The notes: a model not told the origin generated them from the sequence alone. Numbered from the stretch's first letter, positions 6,234-13,486 are shown. The stretch is 23,602 nt of DNA from JBBQXK01 sp038251625 (GCA_038251625.1 JBBSBE010000057.1:1-23602), one strand, 5' to 3'. Numbers and translations are program-made.

Positions 6234-8057
6234 TCAACTCCGCGCGCCCCGGGATTGCCCCAGGGCCGATTGCATGGTGCGCACCACGACGAAGGCATCG
6301 CGCAGGTGGCTGCGCTCAAAATCCGAAAGGTCGTAGGGCGCGAGGAAATTATCGGGCTTGCGCCCCGAGCGGATCAGGCGAGCCTGATTTTCCAGCCGGG
6401 TTTCAGCGATCACATCGTAAGCCTCGACCAGATCGCGCGCGCCGGAGGGTGAGATCACGCCCGCCTCGCCCGCCGCCAGAAGCCGCGCCCGCGTGTTGGC
6501 GGATGGCAGGCGCCCGATCAGTGCGTACACGCGTGCAAGGTCGGCCACGGGCACCACGCCGTTCATCTTCATGTCGATATGGTCGCGGTGCTCGCCCGAG
6601 CGGAAGGTCGCAAAGCCCCGCAAGAGGCCGAGGGGCGGCGAATGCTTCAGCCCGTTGGCAATCATGTGGGCGACGAAGATCGAATTGCGGCTGGCAGCGT
6701 CCAGCGTTTCGGCCTGCAGATCGTCGAACAGGCGGTCCGCCCCGCCTATGGGGCGCAGGTCGAACATCACCGAGGCCAACATCTGCGCCATGGGATCGGG
6801 CGTTGCCACCCATTTGCGGAAGTAGCCGCGCCAGACGCGCAAAGGCTGGCGCCATTCGGGGTTGGTGGCCATCATGTTGCCGGGGCAGAAGACATAGCCG
6901 CAGGCGTTCAGCCCGTCCGAGACGAAACGCGCGAAAGCGTCAAAATAGGCCATGTCCCCATCGGCCAGTGTGTCGTCAAGGATCATGCAATTGTCCTGAT
7001 CGCTGACGCCCGTCTGTTCCTGCCGTCCCTGGCTGCCGCAGGCAAGCCAGAGATAGGGCACCGGCGGGGGGCCCAGTTCCGCTTCCGCGAGTGCGATCAG
7101 GCGGCGTGTCACGGTATCGGCGATATCGGTGATGAGGCGGGTCACCACCTCATGCGCGGAATGCCCGCCGACGAGTTGCAACAGAAGGGCCGGGATCCGG
7201 GCTGTGGCGGCGGCCATTTCGGCCACGCTGGTGGCTGCCGCCGCATCGCGCACGAGCTGGGCCGAACTGACGGCCTGGAAACGGGTGAGGTCGGTCTGGG
7301 TGACCATCCCGACCAACCGACCGCCCTCGACCACCGGCAGATGGCCGATCCGGCGTTCCAGCATCGCGTGCAGGATGTCGGCCCCAAGCGCCTGTGGCGA
7401 CAGGGTCAGCGGGTCGCGCGTCATGATCGCAGAGACCGGGGTGGCGGGGTCGAGCCCCTCCGCCAGCGCGCGGTTGGTCATGTCGCGCGTGGTGACGATG
7501 CCAAGAAACCGCCCGCCCTCGACCACGCCCAAGGATGAGACATGCGCATCCCGCATCCGCGCTGCGGCCGTGCGGATGGTTTCATCGGGGCTGCAGGTCT
7601 GCGGCTCGCGGGCCATCAGATCGGCCACTTTCTGGCTGGAGAGATCGGGGCCGCGCGCGTCCGGCGGGCGCCCGCGACCGAAGAAGCGCGCGAAGGCGGG
7701 GAAATCGGCAATCAGGCGGCGAAATTCGGCGGCGGGCAGGAACAGCAGCACCGCCTGTTCGATCGCCCGCGCGGTCGTCACGGCCTTGCCGTCGCGCATC
7801 AGCCCGCGTTCGCCAAAGCTGTTGCGTGGCCCGAGAAGAGAGACCTGCGCGCCCGCAGGATCAAGCACTTCAACCGCCCCGCGCTTGACAAGGTAGAGGC
7901 CATCCAGCGGCGCGCCCGCATGGTAGATTTCAGCCTCTGGCGCGAATTCCCTGCGGCTGAAAGAAATGGCGACACGCGCCAGTGCGTCCCGCGGCAGGCT
8001 GTCGTAGGGGTGAACGGTTTCCAGAAAACCGAGGATGATCTCTGACTGCGTGTCCAT
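6234..8057 (-). CDS. cNMP-binding/CBS/DUF294 nucleotidyltransferase-like protein (607 aa)
   Basis: Domains in order: a cyclic-nucleotide-binding fold (about 10-130, with FGERGLM near 81-87), two CBS domains (about 143-205 and 208-262, a likely adenine-nucleotide sensor), a DUF294 nucleotidyltransferase-like domain (about 280-420) with G341-S342 and the acidic pair D353 and D355 in GVSDQD, and a C-terminal helical DUF294 domain (about 450-590). The NTase motif resembles that of GlnD, the PII uridylyltransferase, so protein nucleotidylation is an attractive but unproven activity. The protein is predicted cytosolic, with no membrane segment. Such proteins are often found beside sodium:solute symporter/DUF4212 genes, as here. 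The ATG at 8057 starts the domain correctly, but the ribosome binding site is weak (CGGA). A hairpin separates it from the symporter gene. Confidence 0.9.
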   Translation of the reverse strand: MDTQSEIILGFLETVHPYDSLPRDALARVAISFSRREFAPEAEIYHAGAPLDGLYLVKRGAVEVLDPAGAQVSLLGPRNSFGERGLMRDGKAVTTARAIEQAVLLFLPAAEFRRLIADFPAFARFFGRGRPPDARGPDLSSQKVADLMAREPQTCSPDETIRTAAARMRDAHVSSLGVVEGGRFLGIVTTRDMTNRALAEGLDPATPVSAIMTRDPLTLSPQALGADILHAMLERRIGHLPVVEGGRLVGMVTQTDLTRFQAVSSAQLVRDAAAATSVAEMAAATARIPALLLQLVGGHSAHEVVTRLITDIADTVTRRLIALAEAELGPPPVPYLWLACGSQGRQEQTGVSDQDNCMILDDTLADGDMAYFDAFARFVSDGLNACGYVFCPGNMMATNPEWRQPLRVWRGYFRKWVATPDPMAQMLASVMFDLRPIGGADRLFDDLQAETLDAASRNSIFVAHMIANGLKHSPPLGLLRGFATFRSGEHRDHIDMKMNGVVPVADLARVYALIGRLPSANTRARLLAAGEAGVISPSGARDLVEAYDVIAETRLENQARLIRSGRKPDNFLAPYDLSDFERSHLRDAFVVVRTMQSALGQSRGARS

Positions 8058-8083
8058 CGGTCATCCGGAAGGAAAAGTGGAGT

Positions 8084-8113
8084 GCGCCCCCCGGGGATTA
8101 ATCCGGAGGGCGC
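8084..8113 (-). terminator. Intercistronic hairpin after the symporter gene
   Basis: GCGCCCcCCGG (8084-8094) pairs with CCGGaGGGCGC (8103-8113): ten base pairs with one mismatch and an 8-base loop. It lies 8 bases after the symporter stop. On the minus strand it is followed, after about 7 bases, by only four T. It may act as a partial terminator or mRNA-stability element that lowers expression of the DUF294-to-exonuclease genes relative to the transporter. Confidence 0.5.
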
Positions 8114-8121
8114 GAAGGCGC

Positions 8122-10077
8122 TTAGTGCGCTTGTGCGCTGCCCGCACCGCGAGGGATGCGGATCGATTCCACCAGGTCCACCACGTGCTGCGGCGGGGCC
8201 TTGGTGACGGACGACACGACATAGGCAACCGCGAAGTTGACCACCGCGCCGATGGCGCCAATGGACAGCGGCGAGATGCCGAACCAGTAGTTCGCCGGCG
8301 TGTTGGCATAGACCGCCGTACCCGGCACGAAGAACCAGCCGAGGTAGAGGAAGATATACACCGAGGTGAAGATCAGCCCGCAGAGCATGCCGAGGATCGC
8401 CCCTTCCTTGTTGATGCGGGTCGAGAAGATCCCCATCATCAGCGCCGGGAAGATCGTTGCAGCCGCAAGACCGAATGCCAGTGCCACCACCTGTGCTGCA
8501 AAGCCGGGCGGGTTGAGGCCAAGGTAGGTGGCCACCACGATCGCAAAGGCCATCGCGACACGCGCCGCCAGAAGCTCGCCCTTTTCCGAGATGTTCGGAT
8601 TGATCGAGCCCTTGATCAGGTCGTGGCTGATCGCCGAAGAGATGGCGAGCAACAGACCCGCTGCCGTGGACAGAGCAGCCGCGAGGCCACCCGCCGCGAC
8701 AAGCGCCACCACCCAGCCGGGCAGCGATGCGATTTCGGGGTTGGCGAGCACCATGATGTCGTTGTCGACCTTGGATAGCTCGTTGCCCACGAAGCCACGG
8801 TCGGCAAGCGACCGACCGCCAAGCATGGCTGCCGCCAGCGCCGCATCACGCGCCGCCGTTGCATCCGCCACCGCCGTCTCGAGCGGGACCTTGTCGGCAT
8901 CCGCCGCCGCTTCGGTCAGGGCCTTCTGCGATTCCGCCAGGGCCTTGTTCGCATCGGTCACGGCCTTGGGTTCGTTGAAGTACTGGATCTTGCCGTCGCC
9001 GTTGAGGTCGCTGTAGGTCAGCAGCCCCGTCGCCTTCCAGGTGTTGATCCAGCTTAGTTCAGGCTTTGTCTCGATATCGGCCAGCGAGATCGCGTCGCCA
9101 TCAAGCGCGTTGCCCGTGGCCGCATTCGGCCAGAAGGTGGTGGTCAGGTTCAGACGCGCCATCGCACCCACCGCCGGAGCGACGGTATAGAGCAGCGCGA
9201 TGAACACCAGCGCCCAGCCCGCCGAATACCGCGCGTCCGAAACCTTCGGCACGGTGAAGAAGCGGATGATGACGTGCGGAAGGCCCGCGGTACCGATCAT
9301 GAGGGACATGGTGAAGAGGAACATGTTGAACATGTTCGAGCTGTCGGCGGTGTAGGCCGTGAAGCCAAGTTCCGTGACAACCTGGTTCAGCTTGTCCAGC
9401 ATCGCCAAATCGCCGCCCGAGGGGGCGTAGCTGCCCACAAGGCCCATCTGCGGCAGGAAGTTGCCGGTCAGGCTGAGCGAGATGAAGATCGCCGGGATCG
9501 TGTAGGCCACGATCAGCACGCAATACTGCGCCACCTGCGTGTAGGTGATGCCCTTCATACCGCCAAGAACGGCATAGGCGAACACGATCGCCGCACCGAT
9601 ATAGAGGCCGGTATCGGTGCTGACTTCGAGGAAGCGCGAGAAGGTCACACCCACACCGCGCATCTGCCCGATCACGTAGGTCACCGAGATCACGATAAGG
9701 CAGATCACGGCCACCAGACGGGCGCCGCCGGAATAAAAGCGGTCGCCGATGAATTCAGGCACGGTGAACTTGCCGAACTTGCGCAGATAGGGCGCAAGCA
9801 GCAGGGCCAGCAGCACATAGCCCCCGGTCCATCCCATCAGGAAGGCCGATTGCTGATAGCCGCCAGCGGGCGACAGCGCGATGATGCCCGCCATCGAGAT
9901 GAAGGATGCCGCCGACATCCAGTCGGCGCCGGTGGCCATGCCATTGACGATCGGGTTCACACCCTGACCGGCGGCATAGAATTCCGCGGTGGTGCCCGCC
10001 CGGGCCCAGATCGCGATGCCGATGTAGAGCGCGAAGGTCGCGCCCACCACCAGCAGGTTGAGGGTAAATTGGTCCAT
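8122..10077 (-). CDS. Sodium:solute symporter large subunit, VC_2705-type (651 aa)
   Basis: A multi-spanning inner-membrane Na+-coupled transporter of the SSS family, close to ActP-type acetate permeases. Family features include YIGIAIWARAGTTAEFYAAG near the N-terminus, the GMATGADWMSAASF segment (46-59), and the AAALSTAAGLLLAISSAISH helix (466-485) that contributes Na+ and substrate contacts. It is longer than a usual ~550-residue permease because residues about 335-440 form an extramembrane insertion. This holds an EF-hand-like loop, DLNGDGKIQYFN (357-368), and an Ala-rich likely coiled coil (370-418). The start is supported by AAGGGAG 10 bases upstream. The gene begins 15 bases after the DUF4212 small-subunit gene. 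Proximity to acsA makes acetate or a related short organic acid the likeliest substrate, which is an inference. Confidence 0.92.
   Translation of the reverse strand: MDQFTLNLLVVGATFALYIGIAIWARAGTTAEFYAAGQGVNPIVNGMATGADWMSAASFISMAGIIALSPAGGYQQSAFLMGWTGGYVLLALLLAPYLRKFGKFTVPEFIGDRFYSGGARLVAVICLIVISVTYVIGQMRGVGVTFSRFLEVSTDTGLYIGAAIVFAYAVLGGMKGITYTQVAQYCVLIVAYTIPAIFISLSLTGNFLPQMGLVGSYAPSGGDLAMLDKLNQVVTELGFTAYTADSSNMFNMFLFTMSLMIGTAGLPHVIIRFFTVPKVSDARYSAGWALVFIALLYTVAPAVGAMARLNLTTTFWPNAATGNALDGDAISLADIETKPELSWINTWKATGLLTYSDLNGDGKIQYFNEPKAVTDANKALAESQKALTEAAADADKVPLETAVADATAARDAALAAAMLGGRSLADRGFVGNELSKVDNDIMVLANPEIASLPGWVVALVAAGGLAAALSTAAGLLLAISSAISHDLIKGSINPNISEKGELLAARVAMAFAIVVATYLGLNPPGFAAQVVALAFGLAAATIFPALMMGIFSTRINKEGAILGMLCGLIFTSVYIFLYLGWFFVPGTAVYANTPANYWFGISPLSIGAIGAVVNFAVAYVVSSVTKAPPQHVVDLVESIRIPRGAGSAQAH
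8974..9009 (-). other. EF-hand-like Ca2+-binding loop within the symporter
   Basis: Codons 357-368 encode DLNGDGKIQYFN. Asp, Asn and Asp sit at loop positions 1, 3 and 5, with Gly at 6 and Ile at 8 as in EF-hand and dockerin loops. Position 12 is Asn instead of the usual Glu. Metal binding is inferred. Confidence 0.5.
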
Positions 10078-10092
10078 GTCCCTGACGCTCCC

Positions 10093-10350
10093 TTATTCGT
10101 CCACGCCGTATTCCTTGTCGAGCTTGTTCATCCGCACCGCGTAGGCGAAGATCAGCACGAGGAATACGTAGATGGAGCCGTTTTGTGCGAACCAGAAGCC
10201 AAGGTCGGCGCCGCCGATCTTGATGCCTTCCAGCGCGGGTCTGAGAATGATGCCAAGCCCGAACGAACACGCGAACCAGATCACCAGTGAAATGAGGATG
10301 ATCCGGACGTTCGCGGCCCAATAGGCGTTGGACGATGTCTTGTCCGCCAT
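10093..10350 (-). CDS. DUF4212 protein, symporter small subunit (85 aa)
   Basis: A short inner-membrane protein with two hydrophobic helices (about 16-37 and 52-69) and the family's pattern of an N-terminal AYWAANVRIILISL stretch and a C-terminal AVRMNKLDKEYG tail. DUF4212 proteins are the small partner of VC_2705-type sodium:solute symporters and normally lie directly upstream of the large-subunit gene, as here with a 15-base gap. The length of 85 residues is typical. AGGGAG lies about 8 bases before the ATG at 10350. It is separated from adk by 66 bases that contain a GC-rich hairpin and no clear promoter, so it may be co-transcribed with acsA-adk. Confidence 0.93.
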   Translation of the reverse strand: MADKTSSNAYWAANVRIILISLVIWFACSFGLGIILRPALEGIKIGGADLGFWFAQNGSIYVFLVLIFAYAVRMNKLDKEYGVDE

Positions 10351-10383
10351 TAGTGCTTCTCCCTGTTTGTCCCTTCCCTCCGC

Positions 10384-10403
10384 CCCCGCCGTTCGTGGCG
10401 GGG
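10384..10403 (-). other. GC-rich hairpin between adk and the DUF4212 gene
   Basis: CCCCGCC (10384-10390) and GGCGGGG (10397-10403) form a perfect 7-bp stem with a 6-base loop. No T-run follows on the minus strand, so strong intrinsic termination is unlikely. It may be an mRNA processing or stability element. Confidence 0.4.
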
Positions 10404-10416
10404 CCGGTCGTACCTT

Positions 10417-11082
10417 TCAGGCCGCAACGCGGCCTGCAATCTTGCCGAGGCTTTCCCGGATCTCTGCGATGGACCCCATCGCGTCGATACGCTCCAGCAC
10501 GCCCGCGCGGTCGTAATGCACGATCAGCGGGGCGGTCTGTGTATGATAGGCGGTCAGGCGCGCACCTGCGGTGACCGCATTGTCATCGGCGCGGCGCCTG
10601 AAATCTGTGCCGCCGCATTTGTCGCAATGGCCCGCTGTGGCAGGCTGCTTGAAGCGGTCGTGATACCCTTCGCCGCAGGTGCCGCAGGTTGACCGGCCCG
10701 CCACCCGTTCGATCATCGCGGCATCGTTGACCTCAAGGCTGATCACAGCCGTCACCTTCTGGCCCTTGCGCGCGAGCAGGTCATCCAGCGCTTCCGCCTG
10801 CGCCGCCGTGCGCGGGAACCCGTCAAGGATCACGCCACCCGCCGTCTCGGGCGCCTCCATCCGTTCGGTCAGGATCGCCAATACGATCTCGTCTGACACC
10901 AGTGCACCGGCCTCCATCACGGCCTTGGCGGCAAGGCCGGCAGGGGTACCCGCCGCGACTGCAGCGCGCAGCATGTCGCCGGTGGATAGCTGCACGAGGC
11001 CGAAATCCTGTTCCAGCATCCGTGCCTGCGTACCCTTGCCTGCGCCGGGCGGCCCCAGAAGGATCAGAACCGGGCCGCTCAT
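10417..11082 (-). CDS. adk: Adenylate kinase, zinc-LID type
   Basis: Cytosolic enzyme (EC 2.7.4.3) interconverting ATP + AMP and two ADP. The P-loop GPPGAGKGT is at 10-18, the AMP-binding STGDMLR at 33-39, and DGFPRT at 87-92. The LID domain is the long form with four Cys (C133, C136, C153, C156) arranged to hold a zinc ion. The protein has 221 residues, as expected for the long form. The ATG overlaps the acsA stop codon (shared ATGA at 11079-11082), so translation is probably coupled to acsA. This makes functional sense because AcsA releases AMP. Bacteria of this group usually carry adk in the ribosomal-protein cluster next to secY, so this may be a second copy, which cannot be tested in the window. 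Confidence 0.96.
   Translation of the reverse strand: MSGPVLILLGPPGAGKGTQARMLEQDFGLVQLSTGDMLRAAVAAGTPAGLAAKAVMEAGALVSDEIVLAILTERMEAPETAGGVILDGFPRTAAQAEALDDLLARKGQKVTAVISLEVNDAAMIERVAGRSTCGTCGEGYHDRFKQPATAGHCDKCGGTDFRRRADDNAVTAGARLTAYHTQTAPLIVHYDRAGVLERIDAMGSIAEIRESLGKIAGRVAA
10418..10436 (-). other. Perfect 8-bp hairpin at the adk 3' end
   Basis: CAGGCCGC (10418-10425), a 3-base loop, and GCGGCCTG (10429-10436) overlap the last codons of adk and the stop codon region. There is no T-run on either side. With the hairpin at 10384-10403 it makes a double stem-loop in the adk-DUF4212 junction. Confidence 0.4.
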
Positions 11083-13043
11083 TCGCGATTGGCCCGATTT
11101 TCGATCAATTGATCGACCACAGACGGATCGGCAAGGGTGGAGGTATCGCCCAGCGCCCCAAAGTCATTCTCGGCGATCTTGCGCAGAATGCGGCGCATGA
11201 TCTTGCCAGAGCGTGTTTTCGGCAGGCCGGGCGCCCACTGGATAAGGTCCGGCTTGGCGATCGGGCCGATTTCGTTGCGGACCCAAGCCTCCAGCCCTTT
11301 CTTGAGTTCGGGCGTCGGCTCCACGCCCTGCATCAGCGTGACATAGGCATAGATGCCCTGGCCCTTGATGGGATGCGGATAGCCCACGACCGCAGCTTCG
11401 GCCACGTCCTTGTGCGCGACGAGCGCAGATTCCACCTCGGCCGTGCCCATCCGGTGACCCGAGACGTTGATCACGTCATCCACGCGACCGGTGATCCAGT
11501 AGTCGCCGTCGGCATCCCGGCGGCAGCCATCACCAGTGAAATAGTAGCCGCGATACTGGCCGAAATAAGCTTCCTGAAAGCGCTGGTGATCGCCCCAGAG
11601 GGTGCGCATCTGACCGGGCCAGCTGTCCGCGATGCACAGCACGCCCTCGGTTGCCGTCGCCTCCTGCACGGCGGCGGTGTTGGGGTCGAGGATCACGGGC
11701 TTGACCCCGAAGAAGGGCTTGGTGGCAGAGCCCGGCTTTGCGGCCATGGCGCCGGGCAACGGCGTAATCAGGTGTCCGCCCGTTTCGGTTTGCCAGAAGG
11801 TATCGACAATGGGGCAATTTCCCTTGCCCACGTGGACGTTGTACCAGTTCCATGCCTCGGGGTTGATCGGTTCGCCAACCGTGCCAAGCAGCTTCAGGCT
11901 GGAAAGATCATGCTTTTCCACCCATTCAGGCCCCATCCCCATCAGCGCGCGAATGGCTGTTGGGGCAGTGTAGAACTGGTTGACCTTGTGCTTGGCGCAA
12001 ACCTCCCAGAAGCGGCCCGCGTCGGGATACGTCGGCACCCCCTCGAACATCACTGTCGTAGCACCGTTCGCAAGCGGGCCGTAAACGATGTAGCTGTGCC
12101 CCGTCACCCAGCCCACATCCGCCGTGCACCAGAAGACATCACCGTCGTGATAGTCAAAGGTCATCTGATGCGTCAGCGCGGCATAGACCAGATAACCGCC
12201 AGATGTGTGCACCACGCCCTTCGGCTTGCCGGTCGAACCCGAGGTATAAAGGATAAAGAGCGGATCCTCGGCTGCCACTTCGACGTAGGGGCAATAGGGC
12301 CTGGCCGCTGCCATCTCGGCCTTCACGTCCACATCTCGCCCCTCGACCCATGTTGTCTGGTCGCCGGTGTGCTTGACGACAAGGCATTTCACCCGGTCGT
12401 CGCAATGCAGTAGCGCCGCATCAGCGTTGGCCTTCAGCGCCGTTTTCTTGCCGCCACGGGGCGCGAAATCGGACGTGATGACGACGCGCGCATCGCTGTC
12501 ATTGATCCGGTTCGCCAGCGCATCGGGTGAAAATCCTGCGAAAACAATGGAATGGATCGCACCGATCCGCGCACTGGCCAACATGGCATAGGCGGCCTCG
12601 GGGATCATCGGGAGATAGATCACCACCCGGTCGCCCTTCTTCACGCCTTGCGCCTTCAGCACATTGGCCATCCGGCAGGTCTGTTCCAGAAGTTCGGCGT
12701 AACTGATGTGGCGGGCCGGAATGCGCGGGTCGTCAGGCTCCCATATGATCGCGGTCTGGTTCGCGCGGGTGACCATGTGGCGGTCGATGCAATTGGCGCT
12801 GACGTTCAGCACGCCATCCTCGAACCATTTGATCGAGACTTGCCCGAAGGTGAAATCGGTATTCTTGACGTGGGTATAGGGCTTGATCCAATCGATACGC
12901 AGGCCCTCTTCTGCCCAGAACGCATCCGGATCGGCGATCGACGCGGCGTATTTCGCCGCATATCCCTCAGCGTCGATATGGGCTTTGCTGACGAATTCGG
13001 GCGAGGCGGGATAAAGCCCCGCCGCTTGCATGGGATCGGACAT
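11079..13043 (-). CDS. acsA: Acetate-CoA ligase (AMP-forming acetyl-CoA synthetase)
   Basis: Cytosolic enzyme (EC 6.2.1.1) converting acetate, ATP and CoA to acetyl-CoA, AMP and PPi through an acetyl-adenylate. The 654-residue length is standard. The adenylation motif YTSGSTGKPKG is at 266-276, and the C-terminal PKTRSGKIMRR motif holds the catalytic Lys614. In other bacteria this Lys is switched off by acetylation, so similar control is possible here. The ATG at 13043 has a strong ribosome binding site, GGAGGAG. The gene heads the minus-strand block that continues with adk and the symporter genes, and the AT-rich region upstream carries promoter-like elements and several inverted repeats. 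Confidence 0.98.
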   Translation of the reverse strand: MSDPMQAAGLYPASPEFVSKAHIDAEGYAAKYAASIADPDAFWAEEGLRIDWIKPYTHVKNTDFTFGQVSIKWFEDGVLNVSANCIDRHMVTRANQTAIIWEPDDPRIPARHISYAELLEQTCRMANVLKAQGVKKGDRVVIYLPMIPEAAYAMLASARIGAIHSIVFAGFSPDALANRINDSDARVVITSDFAPRGGKKTALKANADAALLHCDDRVKCLVVKHTGDQTTWVEGRDVDVKAEMAAARPYCPYVEVAAEDPLFILYTSGSTGKPKGVVHTSGGYLVYAALTHQMTFDYHDGDVFWCTADVGWVTGHSYIVYGPLANGATTVMFEGVPTYPDAGRFWEVCAKHKVNQFYTAPTAIRALMGMGPEWVEKHDLSSLKLLGTVGEPINPEAWNWYNVHVGKGNCPIVDTFWQTETGGHLITPLPGAMAAKPGSATKPFFGVKPVILDPNTAAVQEATATEGVLCIADSWPGQMRTLWGDHQRFQEAYFGQYRGYYFTGDGCRRDADGDYWITGRVDDVINVSGHRMGTAEVESALVAHKDVAEAAVVGYPHPIKGQGIYAYVTLMQGVEPTPELKKGLEAWVRNEIGPIAKPDLIQWAPGLPKTRSGKIMRRILRKIAENDFGALGDTSTLADPSVVDQLIENRANRE

Positions 13044-13097
13044 GATGCTCCTCCACAGTCCGAACGCCGCTCCACCCAGCGTCCGACCGTGAGTGCT

Positions 13098-13127
13098 ATC
13101 CTAACCGATCGGTGAAGAAAAGCGTAA
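13098..13127 (-). promoter_or_regulatory. Candidate acsA-proximal promoter overlapping a palindrome
   Basis: On the minus strand TTACGC (13122-13127), an 18-base spacer and TAGGAT (13098-13103) lie 55 bases before the acsA start. The spacer contains the perfect palindrome ACCGATCGGT (13104-13113) directly next to the -10, where a repressor would block polymerase. The -35 match is poor. Confidence 0.3.
13104..13113. promoter_or_regulatory. Palindrome ACCGATCGGT, candidate operator
   Basis: A perfect 10-base palindrome in the acsA upstream region. A related palindrome, ACGATCGT, lies at 13189-13196; their centres are 84 bases apart, about eight helical turns. The sharing of a CGATCG core suggests one binding protein, but no regulator gene is in the window. 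Confidence 0.35.
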
Positions 13128-13172
13128 CTCTTTTTATGTGTTAGATTTTTTTGTTAATAAATTGACTGGCGC

Positions 13173-13196
13173 TACAGTGCATCTGTAAACGATCGT
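13173..13196. promoter_or_regulatory. Inverted repeat TACAG-N5-CTGTA next to palindrome ACGATCGT
   Basis: TACAG (13173-13177) and CTGTA (13183-13187) are perfect inverted arms around TGCAT. One base further is the 8-base palindrome ACGATCGT (13189-13196). Both sit in an AT-rich stretch upstream of acsA and look like regulator-binding sites. The binding protein is unknown. Confidence 0.35.
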
Positions 13197-13197
13197 A

Positions 13198-13228
13198 ATT
13201 ATGGCAAATCGAAGGCAAGCAATTTCAA
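13198..13228 (-). promoter_or_regulatory. Candidate distal promoter for acsA
   Basis: On the minus strand TTGAAA (13223-13228), a 19-base spacer and CATAAT (13198-13203). The -10 is the best in this region, but the spacer is longer than usual. It would give an acsA leader of about 150 bases containing both palindromes. Confidence 0.3.
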
Positions 13229-13257
13229 GGTTTTGGCTGTTCACAAACGGGTGAGAA

Positions 13258-13398
13258 TTAGGGCAGTTCGGGCAAAGGTTCATCGCCCAACTCATCGGGC
13301 AGACCACGCCCCGGCGTCTTGAGATTCTGCTGAAACGCTCCGGCCGGAAGACGATTCGCGTCCGCCGTTGCCGGATAGCCCGGATCATTCTGCATCAT
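13258..13398 (-). CDS. Possible small protein, 46 aa, unknown function
   Basis: A short frame running from ATG at 13398 (two adjacent Met codons) to TAA at 13258-13260, in the 443-base space between acsA and the beta-helix gene. The peptide is polar, rich in Pro, Asp, Glu and Asn, and ends in PDELGDEPLPELP. It has no signal peptide or membrane segment. Codon choice is G/C-rich at the third position (about 63 percent), while the surrounding DNA is AT-richer, which favours a real gene. No convincing ribosome binding site is visible, and an in-frame ATG at 13431 would add 11 residues but also lacks one. Its frame continues open upstream into the beta-helix gene region, so chance cannot be excluded. 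Confidence 0.4.
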   Translation of the reverse strand: MMQNDPGYPATADANRLPAGAFQQNLKTPGRGLPDELGDEPLPELP

Positions 13399-13435
13399 GC
13401 CCCGGCGTCCGCCAAATGCACTGACAGACATGCAT

Positions 13436-13461
13436 GGGGGCAGACCCGATGGCCTGCCCCC
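13436..13461 (-). terminator. GC-rich hairpin after the beta-helix gene
   Basis: GGGGGCAG (13436-13443) pairs with CTGCCCCC (13454-13461): an 8-bp perfect stem with a 10-base loop, 25 bases beyond the stop codon of the beta-helix gene. It lacks a downstream T-run, so termination may be weak or factor-assisted. Confidence 0.45.
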
Positions 13462-13486
13462 GCCCCCGTCCACCGCGCGACATGCC

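Noticed and set aside
4997..7006. Long plus-strand open frame (669 codons) opposite the exonuclease-to-DUF294 genes
   Set aside because: It is antisense to five well-supported genes, is very rich in Arg, Pro and Ala, and matches no family; it reflects high GC content.
10902..12413. Plus-strand open frame of 503 codons opposite acsA and adk
   Set aside because: Acetate-CoA ligase and adenylate kinase on the other strand have complete family motifs; this frame has biased composition and no domain.
13131..13152. T-rich runs as a plus-strand terminator
   Set aside because: No hairpin precedes the T-runs and no plus-strand gene ends nearby; they more likely belong to an AT-rich promoter region.
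13162..13190. Plus-strand promoter TTGACT-N17-GTAAAC
   Set aside because: The -10 is poor and no supported plus-strand gene lies downstream until 17148.
13134..13388. Minus-strand open frame of 84 codons upstream of acsA
   Set aside because: It overlaps the better 46-residue candidate in another frame, covers the AT-rich promoter region, and its peptide looks random.
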